Source of the DNA: Streptomyces sp. WAC 01529
GTDB lineage: Bacteria; Actinomycetota; Actinomycetes; Streptomycetales; Streptomycetaceae
Direction: 5' to 3'
Assembly (NCBI RefSeq): GCF_003945545.1
Contig: NZ_CP029617.1
Location: forward strand, 2,243,001-2,307,000
Length of the DNA stretch: 64,000 nt
The notes under the pieces are model-generated. The model was not told the DNA's origin. It saw only the letters and a program-made list of their open reading frames with translations, and made no database searches. Positions within the stretch are counted from its first letter, which is position 1; every line of letters begins with the position of its first letter. Of the stretch, positions 25,676 to 34,844 are shown piece by piece. Both the position numbers and the translations under genes were made by a program.

Positions 25676-27169
25676 TCAGGAGTCCGAGGCGTCGGAGGCG
25701 TCCGCCCCCCGCCTCTTGCGTACGACGCCGAAGGCGACCGCCGCCGCGAGCAGCACCGCCACGCCCGCGCCCACGCCGATCGGCACGGCGTTCGAGGAGT
25801 CGGAAGAGGCCGGGGGGGCGTCCGCCGCCTTCTCCGTCTTCCGCTCGGAGCGCGCGGTGTCCTCGGACCGCTCGGCCCTCGCGGAGCGCGGGGCGGGCGA
25901 TGAGCCGAGGTCCGGCAGCGCGGGCAGCTTCGCGTCGGCGTCGACTGCCACGGCCAGGGAGAGCGGGTCCATGGCGGAGCCCGCCTTGTACATGCCGCCG
26001 AAGGCCCTGGCCCCGTCGGCGGTGAGCTTCGAAGGCACCTCGGTGAGCGAGACGAGACCGCCCTTCGGCTTCAACTGCCCCTCGGGCGCGGCGAACGTGA
26101 CCAGCGGGGCGTTCCGCAGGGTGACGCCCCGGTCGCCCTTGCTGTCGACGTCCGCCGAGAGCGTGCCCTTGCCGTCCTTCACCTCCACGGCCACCTTGCT
26201 CAGCGCGAGGTCGAGGCCGTGCTTCCCGGTGAAGCGGACCGCCCCGGCGAAGTCCGCGTCCAGCTTGCGCTTCTTCGCGTCGTACGAGCCCTCGCCCCTG
26301 GGGAAGCGGAAGAGCGCGCCCCCGTCCTCGGCGCCGCCGGTCAGCTTCCAGCGGCCCTTGGCGATGGGACCGGTCACGTACTCGCGGAAGGTGCGGCGCA
26401 CGCCCCAGTCGACGGCGGCGTCCTCGATGCGGCCCGCCTTCGCCCTCCCACCGGACGGCTCCGGCCGCTCCGAGCGCTTCGGCGAAGGCTCGCCCGATCC
26501 TCCGGACTTCGTGGCAAGGTCCGTCGACAGGCTCACCGGGTCGAGCGCGGTACCCGCCGCGTAGTACCCGGCGAAGGCCTTCGCGCCCTGCGAAGTGAGC
26601 TTGGCGGGGAGGTTGTTGAGGGCGATGGGGCCGGTGCCGCCCGTCATGTCGATGCCGCTGACATCGAGCGAGGCGAGCGGCACCCGCGCGGCCGATGTGA
26701 CCTTGCCGCTGCCCTTCCGCTTGCTGACCATGTCGGCGTAGAGCGTGCCGGAACCGCCCGCGACCCGCACCGTGGGGTTACTGATCGTCAGGTCCAGTTC
26801 GTACACCCCGCCCTTCTTGTGCCCGGTGAACCGCACGCCCCCGGAGAACCCGGCGCTGAACTTCCCGCTTTCCGGGTCGTACGCGCCCTTCGCCGAGTGG
26901 AAGCGGAACTGGCTGCCGCCGACCGTGGCCGCCCCGCCCTGGAGGGTCGATCCGCCCCGGGCGATGGGTCCGGTGACGTAGCTCTGGAAGGAGGACTTGA
27001 TGCCCCAGTCGAGCCGTCCGCCCCGGACCGCGCGGTCCTCGGCGTGCGCGGCGGCCGCCGGGAGCAGCGCCCCGGTGAGCGCGGTGAGTACGGCCACGGC
27101 TCCGGCGCGGGTGGCGACACCACGCGCCCGCCCCGACGATGACGACCACCGCGTACACGACGACGGCAT
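25676..27169 (-). CDS. htaA: HtaA heme-binding protein with C-terminal TM anchor
   Basis: 497 residues. Signal peptide with core AVAVLTALTGALLPAAAAHA. Two HtaA domains begin VRGGRLDWGIKSSFQSYVTG (about 45) and IEDAAVDWGVRRTFREYVTG (about 245), joined by a short charged linker. The C-terminus is a single TM helix (VPIGVGAGVAVLLAAAVAFGVV) with basic stop RKRR and an acidic tail. No LAxTG is seen, unlike its neighbour, so it stays in the membrane. Ribosome site GGAGGGGG. First gene of the operon, facing hmuT across the iron box. Together they could pass heme from wall to membrane to HmuT. Confidence 0.92.
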   Translation of the reverse strand: MPSSCTRWSSSSGRARGVATRAGAVAVLTALTGALLPAAAAHAEDRAVRGGRLDWGIKSSFQSYVTGPIARGGSTLQGGAATVGGSQFRFHSAKGAYDPESGKFSAGFSGGVRFTGHKKGGVYELDLTISNPTVRVAGGSGTLYADMVSKRKGSGKVTSAARVPLASLDVSGIDMTGGTGPIALNNLPAKLTSQGAKAFAGYYAAGTALDPVSLSTDLATKSGGSGEPSPKRSERPEPSGGRAKAGRIEDAAVDWGVRRTFREYVTGPIAKGRWKLTGGAEDGGALFRFPRGEGSYDAKKRKLDADFAGAVRFTGKHGLDLALSKVAVEVKDGKGTLSADVDSKGDRGVTLRNAPLVTFAAPEGQLKPKGGLVSLTEVPSKLTADGARAFGGMYKAGSAMDPLSLAVAVDADAKLPALPDLGSSPAPRSARAERSEDTARSERKTEKAADAPPASSDSSNAVPIGVGAGVAVLLAAAVAFGVVRKRRGADASDASDS

Positions 27170-27195
27170 GGGAGACCCCCTCCAGCTCTAGCTAA

Positions 27196-27214
27196 TAAGG
27201 TAAGGCTAACCTAA
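27196..27214. promoter_or_regulatory. Iron box between htaA and hmuTUV
   Basis: TAAGGTAAGGCTAACCTAA matches the actinomycete 19-base iron-box consensus TTAGGTTAGGCTAACCTAA at 17 positions. It lies in the 85-base divergent gap, placed to control both operons through a DmdR1/IdeR-type repressor. Confidence 0.88.
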
Positions 27215-27254
27215 ACTACGAACCCTCAACAGCTCGACAGGACGGTGGATTTCG

Positions 27255-28274
27255 GTGCGAATGCCGCGCTCACTCCGCATCACCGGCGCCTGGGCCGCCG
27301 CGCTCGCCCTCGGCCTGACCGGATGCGGGACGTCCGACGGCGGCACCGGCGCGCAGCCGCGGAAGGCGCCGACGCACGCCGCCGCGCCCGACCGCGTGGA
27401 GCCGCTGAAGGCGCCTCCCGAGGCGAGACTCCCCGCCACCGTCACCTCGGCCGACGGCCACAAGGTGACGGTGAAGGACACCAGCCGCATCGTGCCGCTC
27501 ACCGGCAGCCTCAACGAGATCGTCTTCACTCTCGGCCTCGGCGAGCACGTCGTCGCCCGAGACATCACCGCCACCTTCGAACAGGCCGAGAAGCTGCCGG
27601 TGGTGACACGTGCCCACGACGTCTCGGCGGAGAGCGTGCTCTCGCTCAGGCCGACCGTCGTCCTCGCCGACACCACCACCGGCCCCGCCGAGGCCATCGA
27701 CCAGATCCGCGACGCGGGCGTCCCCCTCGTCGTGTTCGACCCGGCGAAGGGCCTGGCTGACGTGAGCCCCCGGATCGAGGCGGTGGCCAAGGCGCTGGGG
27801 GCCGAGAAGGCGGGCGCCGAGCTGACGGAACGTACGGAGAAGCGGATAGCGGCGGTCCGCAAAACCATCCCCGCCGGGGCTCGCGCGAAGAAGCCGCGCG
27901 TCGCCTTCCTCTACCTGCGCGGCTCCGCCTCCGTCTATCTGCTCGGCGGCCGTGACTCCGGGGCCAGTTCGCTCCTGGAGGCGGCGGGCGCGGTCGACGC
28001 GGGCAAGGAGTCGGGGCTGACGAAGGACTTCACGGCGATCACCAGCGAGGCGCTCGCCAAGGCCGCGCCCGACGCGATCCTCGTGATGACGAAGGGCCTG
28101 GAGTCGGTGGACGGCGTCGACGGACTGCTGAAGGTCCCGGGCGTCGCCGAGACCCCGGCCGGTCTGGACCGCCGCGTCGTCTCCGTCGACGACGGGGTGC
28201 TCCTCAACTACGGGCCGCGCACCGACCAGGTGCTCAAGTCCCTGGTGGAGCAGCTCTACGGGGACACCGAGTGA
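27255..28274 (+). CDS. hmuT: Heme ABC transporter, substrate-binding lipoprotein
   Basis: Heme receptor lipoprotein of 339 residues. Signal peptide with lipobox LTGC at about residue 23. The class III binding-protein fold then follows with RIVPLTGSLNEIVFTLGLGEHVVARD and, late, PGVAETPAGLDRRVVSVDDGVLLNYGPRT, typical of HmuT/BhuT. GTG at 27255 or ATG at 27261 are both possible starts, two codons apart. The stop overlaps the permease start (GTGA), so the three import genes are coupled. Iron-regulated by the upstream box. Confidence 0.93.
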   Translation: MRMPRSLRITGAWAAALALGLTGCGTSDGGTGAQPRKAPTHAAAPDRVEPLKAPPEARLPATVTSADGHKVTVKDTSRIVPLTGSLNEIVFTLGLGEHVVARDITATFEQAEKLPVVTRAHDVSAESVLSLRPTVVLADTTTGPAEAIDQIRDAGVPLVVFDPAKGLADVSPRIEAVAKALGAEKAGAELTERTEKRIAAVRKTIPAGARAKKPRVAFLYLRGSASVYLLGGRDSGASSLLEAAGAVDAGKESGLTKDFTAITSEALAKAAPDAILVMTKGLESVDGVDGLLKVPGVAETPAGLDRRVVSVDDGVLLNYGPRTDQVLKSLVEQLYGDTE

Positions 28275-29365
28275 GCCTGCTGACCGAACCCGGGGGCCGG
28301 ACCGCTCCCACGGCCCGCGAAGAGGCGCCCCGGACCCGCCGTGGCGCGGCCCTCCCCCTGACCGCCGGGCTCGTCGCCGTACTCGTACTGCTCTGCCTGC
28401 TCTCGGCGGGCATCGGCGCGTACGGCATTCCCCTCGGGGACGTCATCGCCTCGGTCCAGCACCGCATCGGGCTCGGCGGGGCCCCGCTCGACCGGGTCGG
28501 CGAGAGCGTGCTGTGGAACGTGCGGCTGCCGCGCGTGGTGCTCGCGCTGCTCGTCGGCGCCTCGCTGGGGTGCGCGGGCGCTCTGATGCAGGGCGTGTTC
28601 GGCAATCCGCTCGCCGAGCCCGGCGTCATCGGGATCTCCTCGGGCGCGGCGGTCGGCGCGGTCGCCTCCATCGCGCTCGGCCTGAGCTTCCTCGGGAACT
28701 GGACCGTCACCGTCTGCGCGTTCGTCGCCGGGCTGGCGACCGTCCTGCTCGTGTACGTGATGTCGCGCGAGGGCGGCCGTACGGAGGTCGTCACGCTGAT
28801 CCTCACCGGCATCGCCGTGAACGCCTTCGCGGGGGCGCTGATCGGCCTGTGCCTCTTCTTCGCCGACAACGCGCAGCTCAGCCAGATCACCTTCTGGCAG
28901 CTGGGCTCGCTCGCGCAGGCGACCTGGCCGAAGGTGCTCGCCGTGCTGCCGTGCGCGCTGCTCGGCCTCGCCGTCGCGCCCCTCTCCGCGCGGAAGCTGG
29001 ACCTGCTCGCGCTCGGCGAGCGGCCCGCCCGGCATCTGGGCGTGGACGTGGAGCGGCTGCGGCTCGTGCTGGTGCTGGTGGTGGCGCTGCTGACGGCGGC
29101 CGCCGTTGCCGTCGCCGGGATCGTCACCTTCGTGGGACTCCTCGTGCCGCATCTGCTGCGGATGGCCGCGGGTCCCGGGCACCGCTTCCTGGTCCCCGGC
29201 AGCGCGCTCGGCGGGGCGCTCGTGATGGTGGCGGCCGATCTGGCGGCGCGCACGGTGGCCGCGCCCGCCGAGCTGCCGCTGGGCGTGCTCACCGCGCTCT
29301 TCGGCAGCCCGTTCTTCTTCTGGCTGTTGCGCAGGACCCGGCGCAGGCAAGGGGGTTGGGCGTGA
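28271..29365 (+). CDS. hmuU: Heme ABC transporter permease (FecCD/BtuC family)
   Basis: 364-residue integral membrane protein with about ten TM helices. Family signatures: WNVRLPRVVLALLVGASLGCAGALMQGVFGNPLAEPGVIGISSGAA and, near the C-terminus, VGLLVPHLLRM, with the ATPase-contact helix preceding it. GTG start overlaps the hmuT stop by 4 bases and its own stop overlaps hmuV. Works as a homodimer with HmuV to import heme delivered by HmuT. Confidence 0.94.
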   Translation: MSLLTEPGGRTAPTAREEAPRTRRGAALPLTAGLVAVLVLLCLLSAGIGAYGIPLGDVIASVQHRIGLGGAPLDRVGESVLWNVRLPRVVLALLVGASLGCAGALMQGVFGNPLAEPGVIGISSGAAVGAVASIALGLSFLGNWTVTVCAFVAGLATVLLVYVMSREGGRTEVVTLILTGIAVNAFAGALIGLCLFFADNAQLSQITFWQLGSLAQATWPKVLAVLPCALLGLAVAPLSARKLDLLALGERPARHLGVDVERLRLVLVLVVALLTAAAVAVAGIVTFVGLLVPHLLRMAAGPGHRFLVPGSALGGALVMVAADLAARTVAAPAELPLGVLTALFGSPFFFWLLRRTRRRQGGWA

Positions 29366-30219
29366 TCGGGCGGCTGGGCAGGAGGCTCTTCGCGGGCCGC
29401 GAGCGTGCGCTGCCGGAGCCGGGCGCGGCCGGTGACGTGCTCGCCGAGGCCGAGGGGCTGCGGGTGCGGCTCGGCGGGCGCGAGGTGCTCGCCGGGGTGT
29501 CGGTGGCCGCCCGCGCGGGCGAGGTGCTGGCGCTGGTGGGGCCCAACGGAGCGGGGAAGTCGACGCTGCTCGCCGCGCTCGCCGCGGATCTGCCCGCCGA
29601 CGCGGGAATCGTGCGCGTCTGCGGGCGCCCGGCGGCCGACTGGTCCGCTCCCGAACTGGCCCTGCGCCGGGCGGTGCTGCCGCAGTCCGCCGCGCTGTCC
29701 TTCCCCTTCGCGGTGGAGGACGTCGTACGGATGGGCCGGGCGCCGTGGGCCGGGACGCGTGCGGCGGACGACGACGACCGGGCGGTGCGCGAGGCGATGG
29801 CGGCCACCGAGGTGGGCGAGTTCGCCCGGCGGCCCTTCTCGGCGCTCAGCGGCGGCGAGCGGGCGCGGGTCGCGCTGGCCCGCGTCCTCGCCCAGCGCGC
29901 CCCGCTGCTCCTGCTCGACGAGCCGACCGCCGCGCTCGACCTGCGCCACCAGGAGCTGGTCCTCGGCATCTGCCGGGAGCGGGCCGCCGCCGGTGACGCG
30001 GTCGTGGTGGTGCTGCACGACCTGGGGCTCGCGGCGGCGTACGCGGACCGGGTCGCGGTGCTGCGGGGCGGGGTCCTCGCGGCGGAGGGCGCCCCCGGTG
30101 ACGTATTCGAGGAGGAGCTGCTGTCGCGGGTGTACCGGCAGCCGGTGGAGGTCTTCCCGCATCCGCGCACCGGCGCCCCGGTGGTCACTCCCCGCAGGAG
30201 CCCGGCCACCCCGGCTTGA
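29362..30219 (+). CDS. hmuV: Heme ABC transporter ATP-binding protein
   Basis: 285-residue ATPase. Walker A GPNGAGKST, Q-loop VLPQSA, signature LSGGERARVALARVLAQ, Walker B LLLLDEPTAALD, and switch His in VVLHDLGLAA. HmuV-type features include RRAVLPQSAALSFPF and VVRMGRAPW. GTG start at 29362 overlaps the hmuU stop by 4 bases; the open frame continues far upstream but only as antisense/shadow of hmuU. A ~20-residue N-terminal basic extension precedes the ABC domain. Confidence 0.93.
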   Translation: MIGRLGRRLFAGRERALPEPGAAGDVLAEAEGLRVRLGGREVLAGVSVAARAGEVLALVGPNGAGKSTLLAALAADLPADAGIVRVCGRPAADWSAPELALRRAVLPQSAALSFPFAVEDVVRMGRAPWAGTRAADDDDRAVREAMAATEVGEFARRPFSALSGGERARVALARVLAQRAPLLLLDEPTAALDLRHQELVLGICRERAAAGDAVVVVLHDLGLAAAYADRVAVLRGGVLAAEGAPGDVFEEELLSRVYRQPVEVFPHPRTGAPVVTPRRSPATPA

Positions 30220-30341
30220 CCTGCGCTTTACCCGGCCATGGGCCGTCCATCAGCCGCCCGTGATCGGCCCGTGAGCGGTGGCCCCGCTTGAGAGCTGAAT
30301 CACGGAACGGGCGGGTATCACCGAGGTAAGGGTCGGTTAAG

Positions 30342-30355
30342 TTAGGTCCGCCTCA
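30342..30355. promoter_or_regulatory. Degenerate iron box upstream of efeO
   Basis: TTAGG-TCCG-CCTCA differs from the perfect TTAGG-N4-CCTAA arrangement at one arm position, and has the same 5-4-5 layout as the box before heme oxygenase. It lies 65 bases before efeO. Weaker than the other two boxes; iron control is likely but not certain. Confidence 0.55.
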
Positions 30356-30419
30356 CCGGTATGCGGTGGGGTTCGTCCGTCTCTGATCCCGTTGTCCGTG
30401 ATCCGTCTGGGAGTCCTCT

Positions 30420-31592
30420 ATGCGACCCGTGCGACCCGCCCGCCTGTCCGTCGTCACCGCCGTCGCCACCGCGGCGGCCCTGACCGCCGTCACGGGCTGC
30501 ACGGAGAAGAGCGACGCCAAGGGCGGCGCGAACAGCGTGAGCGTGACCGCCACCGACGACTCGTGCCAGGTCTCCAAGAAGGAGCTGTCCGCCGGACACG
30601 TCGAGCTGGCCATCGAGAACAAGGGCTCCAAGGTCACCGAGGTCTACATCCTCTTCCCCGACGACCGCATCGTCAGCGAGCGCGAGAACATCGGCCCGGG
30701 CACGAAGCAGAAGCTCACCGCCGAGGTGAAGGCCGGTGCGTACGAAATCGCCTGCAAGCCCGGCATGAAGGGCGACGGCATCCGCCAGAAGATCACCGTC
30801 ACCGGCGGCGGCAAGGCCGCCAAGCGCGACCCCCGCCTGGACAAGGCCGTCGCCGCCTACCGCGAGTACGCGCAGGAGCAGGCCGACGCGACGCTGCCGA
30901 AGACGAAGGTCTTCACCGACGCCGTGCGCAAGGGCGACCTGGCGGCCGCGAAGAAGGCGTACGCCGACTCCCGCATCGGCTGGGAGCGCACCGAGCCGGT
31001 CGCCGAGTCCTTCGGCGACATCGACCCGAAGGTCGACCTCCGCGAGGACGGCCTCGAAGACGGCCAGGACCTGGAGAAGGACTGGACGGGCTGGCACCGT
31101 CTGGAGCGAGCCCTGTGGCAGGACAAGAAGATCGGCAAGCGCGAGAAGGAGCTGGCCACCCTCCTCGACAAGGACCTGCTGGACTGGCAGAAGCGGGTCG
31201 GCAAGGCAGTGATCACCCCGACCTCCATGGCCAACGGCGCCAAGGAACTCCTCGACGAGGTCGCCACCGGCAAGGTCACGGGCGAGGAGGAGCGTTACTC
31301 CCACACCGACCTGGTCGACTTCAAGGCGAACGTGGAGGGCGCCGAGAAGTCGTACGAGCTGCTGAAGCCCGTGGCCGCCGAGAACGACCCGAAGCTCGCC
31401 GAGGAGCTGGACAAGCAGTTCGCGGCCCTGGACAAGCTCCTGGAGAAGTACCGCGAGGGCGGCAAGGACTCCTACGACTTCGTCTCGTACGACAAGGTCG
31501 GCAAGGCGGACCGCAAGGAGCTGCAGGACGGCGTGAACGCGCTCGCGGAGCCGCTGTCGAAGCTGGCCGCGGCCGTCGTGAAGTCCAAGTAG
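30420..31592 (+). CDS. efeO: EfeO: iron uptake lipoprotein, cupredoxin + M75 domain
   Basis: Periplasm-side component of the EfeUOB ferrous/ferric uptake system (390 residues). Signal peptide ending in lipobox VTGC. An N-terminal cupredoxin-like domain (about 30-130; YEIACKPGM carries a Cys and a Met) is followed by the M75 helical domain (about 135-390) with the putative metal motif HRLE in GWHRLERALW. GGGAG upstream of ATG. Immediately followed by efeB and efeU with short spacings, forming an operon in the order O-B-U. Confidence 0.93.
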   Translation: MRPVRPARLSVVTAVATAAALTAVTGCTEKSDAKGGANSVSVTATDDSCQVSKKELSAGHVELAIENKGSKVTEVYILFPDDRIVSERENIGPGTKQKLTAEVKAGAYEIACKPGMKGDGIRQKITVTGGGKAAKRDPRLDKAVAAYREYAQEQADATLPKTKVFTDAVRKGDLAAAKKAYADSRIGWERTEPVAESFGDIDPKVDLREDGLEDGQDLEKDWTGWHRLERALWQDKKIGKREKELATLLDKDLLDWQKRVGKAVITPTSMANGAKELLDEVATGKVTGEEERYSHTDLVDFKANVEGAEKSYELLKPVAAENDPKLAEELDKQFAALDKLLEKYREGGKDSYDFVSYDKVGKADRKELQDGVNALAEPLSKLAAAVVKSK

Positions 31593-31608
31593 CGGCTGGG
31601 GGGAACCG

Positions 31609-32856
31609 ATGCCTGAGGACAACACCCGCGCCCCGTCGCGGCGTTCGCTGATCGGCTGGGGCGGCGCCGGGCTCGCGCTCGGCGCGGCCGCGGCCGGCGG
31701 CGCGGTGGCGATGACCCGCTCCGGCGACGAGGTGGCGCCCGCCGGGGACGCGGGCGCGGCCGTCCCCTTCCACGGCGCGCACCAGGCGGGCATCGCGACC
31801 GCCGTCCAGGACCGGCTGCACTTCGCGGCGTTCGACGTGCGGACGGACGACCGCGCGGAGTTCGTGCGGCTCCTCAAGGACTGGACGCGGGCGGCCGCGC
31901 GGATGACCGCGGGGCACACGGTCGGCGAGGGCGCCTACGGCGGGCTCGCCGAGGCGCCGCCGGACGACACCGGTGAGGCGCTCGGGCTCAAGCCGTGCCG
32001 GCTGACGCTGACGATCGGCTTCGGCCCCTCGCTCTTCGACAGGTTCGGCCTCTCCGGCCGGCGCCCGGAGGCGCTCGTCGACCTCCCCAAGTTCCCCGGC
32101 GACAACCTCGACAAGGCCCGCAGCGGCGGCGACCTGTGCGTGCAGGCCTGCGCCGACGACCCGCAGGTGGCGGTGCACGCCATCCGCAACCTCGCCCGCA
32201 TCGGCTTCGGCAAGGTCGCCGTGCGCTGGTCGCAGCTCGGCTTCGGCAAGACCTCCTCCACGACGCCGGACGCGCAGACGCCCCGCAACCTCTTCGGTTT
32301 CAAGGACGGCACGCGCAACGTCTCCGGGCAGGACGGCTCGGCGCTCGCCAAGCACGTGTGGGTGGGCGAGAAGGACGGGCCGGACTGGATGGCGGGCGGC
32401 TCCTACCTCGTGGCGCGGCGCATCCGCATGAACATCGAGACGTGGGACCGCACCTCGCTCGGCGAGCAGGAGGACGTGTTCGGGCGCGACAAGGGTGAGG
32501 GCGCCCCGGTCGGCAAGGCCAAGGAGCACGACGAGCCGTTCCTGAAGGCGATGAAGCCCGACGCGCACGTGCGGCTCGCACACCCCGACGCCAACGACGG
32601 GGCGACGCTCCTGCGCCGCGGCTACTCCTTCACCGACGGCACCGACGGGCTCGGCCGGCTGGACGCCGGTCTGTTCTTCCTCGCCTACCAGCGGGACGTG
32701 CGCACCGGTTTCATCCCGGTCCAGCGCAATCTGGCGCGCTCCGACGCGCTCAACGAATACATCCAGCACGTGGGTTCCGCGGTCTTCGCGGTCCCGCCGG
32801 GCGTCCGGGACAAGGACGACTGGTGGGGCAGGGGCCTGTTCACCGGGGAGGCGTGA
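31609..32856 (+). CDS. efeB: EfeB: Tat-exported DyP-type heme peroxidase
   Basis: 415 residues. Tat signal RRSLIGWGGAGLALGAAAAGG. DyP-type fold with the key distal motif GFKDGTRN (Asp of GXXDG) and, later, HVRLAHPDANDG with the candidate proximal His; ends in RDVRTGFIPVQRNLARSDALNEYIQHVGS. EfeB/DyP proteins oxidise substrates using heme and have been proposed to aid iron release or oxidation for the EfeU channel. 16 bases after efeO and 4 bases before efeU. Confidence 0.93.
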   Translation: MPEDNTRAPSRRSLIGWGGAGLALGAAAAGGAVAMTRSGDEVAPAGDAGAAVPFHGAHQAGIATAVQDRLHFAAFDVRTDDRAEFVRLLKDWTRAAARMTAGHTVGEGAYGGLAEAPPDDTGEALGLKPCRLTLTIGFGPSLFDRFGLSGRRPEALVDLPKFPGDNLDKARSGGDLCVQACADDPQVAVHAIRNLARIGFGKVAVRWSQLGFGKTSSTTPDAQTPRNLFGFKDGTRNVSGQDGSALAKHVWVGEKDGPDWMAGGSYLVARRIRMNIETWDRTSLGEQEDVFGRDKGEGAPVGKAKEHDEPFLKAMKPDAHVRLAHPDANDGATLLRRGYSFTDGTDGLGRLDAGLFFLAYQRDVRTGFIPVQRNLARSDALNEYIQHVGSAVFAVPPGVRDKDDWWGRGLFTGEA

Positions 32857-32860
32857 GCCG

Positions 32861-33715
32861 ATGTTCGGCAACTATCTGATCGGCCTGCGCGAGGGGCTCG
32901 AGGCCAGCCTCGTCGTCTGCATCCTCATCGCCTACCTGGTGAAGACCGGGCGGCGGGACGCGCTGGCGCCGATCTGGAGCGGCATCGGTGTCGCGGTGGC
33001 GCTCGCGCTCGGCTTCGGCTGCGCGCTCACCTTCGGTTCGCAGGAGCTGACGTTCCAGGCGCAGGAGGCGCTCGGCGGCTCACTGTCGATCATCGCCGTG
33101 GCCCTGGTGACGTGGATGGTCTTCTGGATGCGGCGCACGGCGCGGCACCTGAAGGCCGAGCTGCACGGGAAGCTGGACTCGGCGCTCCAGATGGGGACGG
33201 CCGCGCTGGTGGCGACGGCGTTCCTCGCGGTGGGCCGGGAGGGCCTGGAGACGGCCCTGTTCGTGTGGGCGTCGGTGCGGGCCTCCAGCGACGGTTCGCA
33301 CGGGCCGCTGCTCGGCGTGGCCCTCGGGCTGCTGACGGCGGTCGTGCTCGGCTGGCTGTTCTACAAGGGCGCGGTCCGCATCAACCTCTCGAAGTTCTTC
33401 ACCTGGACCGGCGCGATGCTGGTCGTCGTGGCGGCGGGCGTCCTCGCGTACGGCGTGCACGACCTCCAGGAGGCGGAGTTCGTCGGCGGGCTCCAGGACA
33501 AGGCGTTCGACATCAGCACGACGATCCCGCCGGACAGCTGGTACGGCACGCTCCTGAAGGGCGTCTTCAACTTCCAGCCCGACCCGACGGTGCTCCAGGT
33601 CGTGGTCTGGCTGCTGTATCTGGTGCCGACGCTGGTGTTCTTCTTCGCGCCGGGGCGGAGCGCGGCCGTGAAGCCCGCGGCGGCGACCGAGGCGGCCGTC
33701 GCCGAGAAGAGCTGA
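32861..33715 (+). CDS. efeU: EfeU: FTR1-family iron permease
   Basis: 284-residue, seven-TM permease. Two REGLE iron-binding motifs: LREGLEASLVV in TM1 and GREGLETALFV in TM4, as in the Ftr1/EfeU family. GGAGG of the ribosome site lies inside the end of efeB. Takes up iron passed from EfeO. The order O-B-U differs from the enterobacterial U-O-B order. Confidence 0.94.
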   Translation: MFGNYLIGLREGLEASLVVCILIAYLVKTGRRDALAPIWSGIGVAVALALGFGCALTFGSQELTFQAQEALGGSLSIIAVALVTWMVFWMRRTARHLKAELHGKLDSALQMGTAALVATAFLAVGREGLETALFVWASVRASSDGSHGPLLGVALGLLTAVVLGWLFYKGAVRINLSKFFTWTGAMLVVVAAGVLAYGVHDLQEAEFVGGLQDKAFDISTTIPPDSWYGTLLKGVFNFQPDPTVLQVVVWLLYLVPTLVFFFAPGRSAAVKPAAATEAAVAEKS

Positions 33716-33824
33716 GCCAACCCCGGCCCGGGGACCCGCGAACCCGCCGCTGACGCCCGGAACGGTCCCGGTAGGGTTCGGGCCCGGGAACGGCGTTGGT
33801 GAAGGGCCTAGGTGAAGGGACCCC

Positions 33825-34814
33825 ATGAGTAAGGCGCGCAGGCTTCGCGGTCTTTGCCGTCCGGTCGCGGTGGCGGCGACGGTGACCGCCCTGTCGGTGA
33901 CGGCGACCGGTTGCGTGACGGTGCACGGCGAGCGGGAGGTCCTTCCCACGGCGACGAAGGCCGAGGCCGCGAAGGCGCTGAAGGACTTCCTCACCGCGTA
34001 CAACAAGGCGGACAAGGCCTACGACCCGGCCCTGGACGCCGCCCGCATCACCGGCCCGCTGGGCGCCATCAACCAGGGTGGCCTGAAGGCGCGTCACGCG
34101 CAGTACCCCGAGGGCAACCCCAAGCACGTGCCGCTGGTGCTCACGGACGTGAAGTACTCGATCCCGAAGAAGGCCGGCTGGCCCCGCTGGTTCATGGCCG
34201 ACACCAAGGCCAGCCGCCGCTCGGACCTGCGCTGGCTGTGGGTCTTCACCAAGAGCGGCCCCGACGCGCTGTGGCGGGCCACTTATCTGAACCTGGTGGC
34301 GCCGCAGAAGGTGCCACGGCTGAAGAAGGACAAGGACGGCTGGGCCGAGCCGGTGGGCGTGGGCGCGGAGGATCTCGCGATAGCCCCCTCGGATCTCGGC
34401 GAGAGGTACACGTCCTTCCTGAAGGCGGGCGGCAAGGGCTTCGCGCCGGGCGACCACACGACGCGCTGGAAGGCCCTCCGCGACAAGAACTCCAAGCGGG
34501 CCGGTCTGGTGGTGCAGTACATCGACGAGCCGCGGAACGGCGGCCCGTTCGCGCCGCTGGGTCTGCGCACCGAGGACGGCGGCGCGCTGGTGTTCTTCTC
34601 CACGCACCACTACGAGAAGCAGACCGCTGCCAAGGGCCTCAGCCCGAGGGTCGACGCGAACGCGAAGGCCCTGCTCAAGGGCGAGGTGCGGCAGTCACTG
34701 CTACTGACCCGTGCCGGCAACCAGGTGGCCGTCGACCCGAAGAAGTCCGGCGGCGACAGGGTCACCGTCCTCGGCCGCATGCAGGGGCTCACGGGCGCCA
34801 AGGGCGACCAGTAG
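33825..34814 (+). CDS. Conserved actinomycete lipoprotein, unknown function
   Basis: 329 residues. Signal peptide RLRGLCRPVAVAATVTALSVTATGC with lipobox ATGC. The mature part is a mixed alpha/beta domain beginning LPTATKAEAAKALKDFLTAYNKADKAY, resembling many Streptomyces lipoproteins with NTF2-like or MCE-associated-type folds, with a conserved VPLVLTDVKYSIPKKAGWPRWFMADT stretch. GAAGGGACCCC precedes ATG. It follows the efe operon by 109 bases, and the gap shows no iron box, so it is probably separate. Confidence 0.75.
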   Translation: MSKARRLRGLCRPVAVAATVTALSVTATGCVTVHGEREVLPTATKAEAAKALKDFLTAYNKADKAYDPALDAARITGPLGAINQGGLKARHAQYPEGNPKHVPLVLTDVKYSIPKKAGWPRWFMADTKASRRSDLRWLWVFTKSGPDALWRATYLNLVAPQKVPRLKKDKDGWAEPVGVGAEDLAIAPSDLGERYTSFLKAGGKGFAPGDHTTRWKALRDKNSKRAGLVVQYIDEPRNGGPFAPLGLRTEDGGALVFFSTHHYEKQTAAKGLSPRVDANAKALLKGEVRQSLLLTRAGNQVAVDPKKSGGDRVTVLGRMQGLTGAKGDQ

Positions 34815-34844
34815 GGCCGTCCCGCACCGGAGCGCGGGCGGCCG

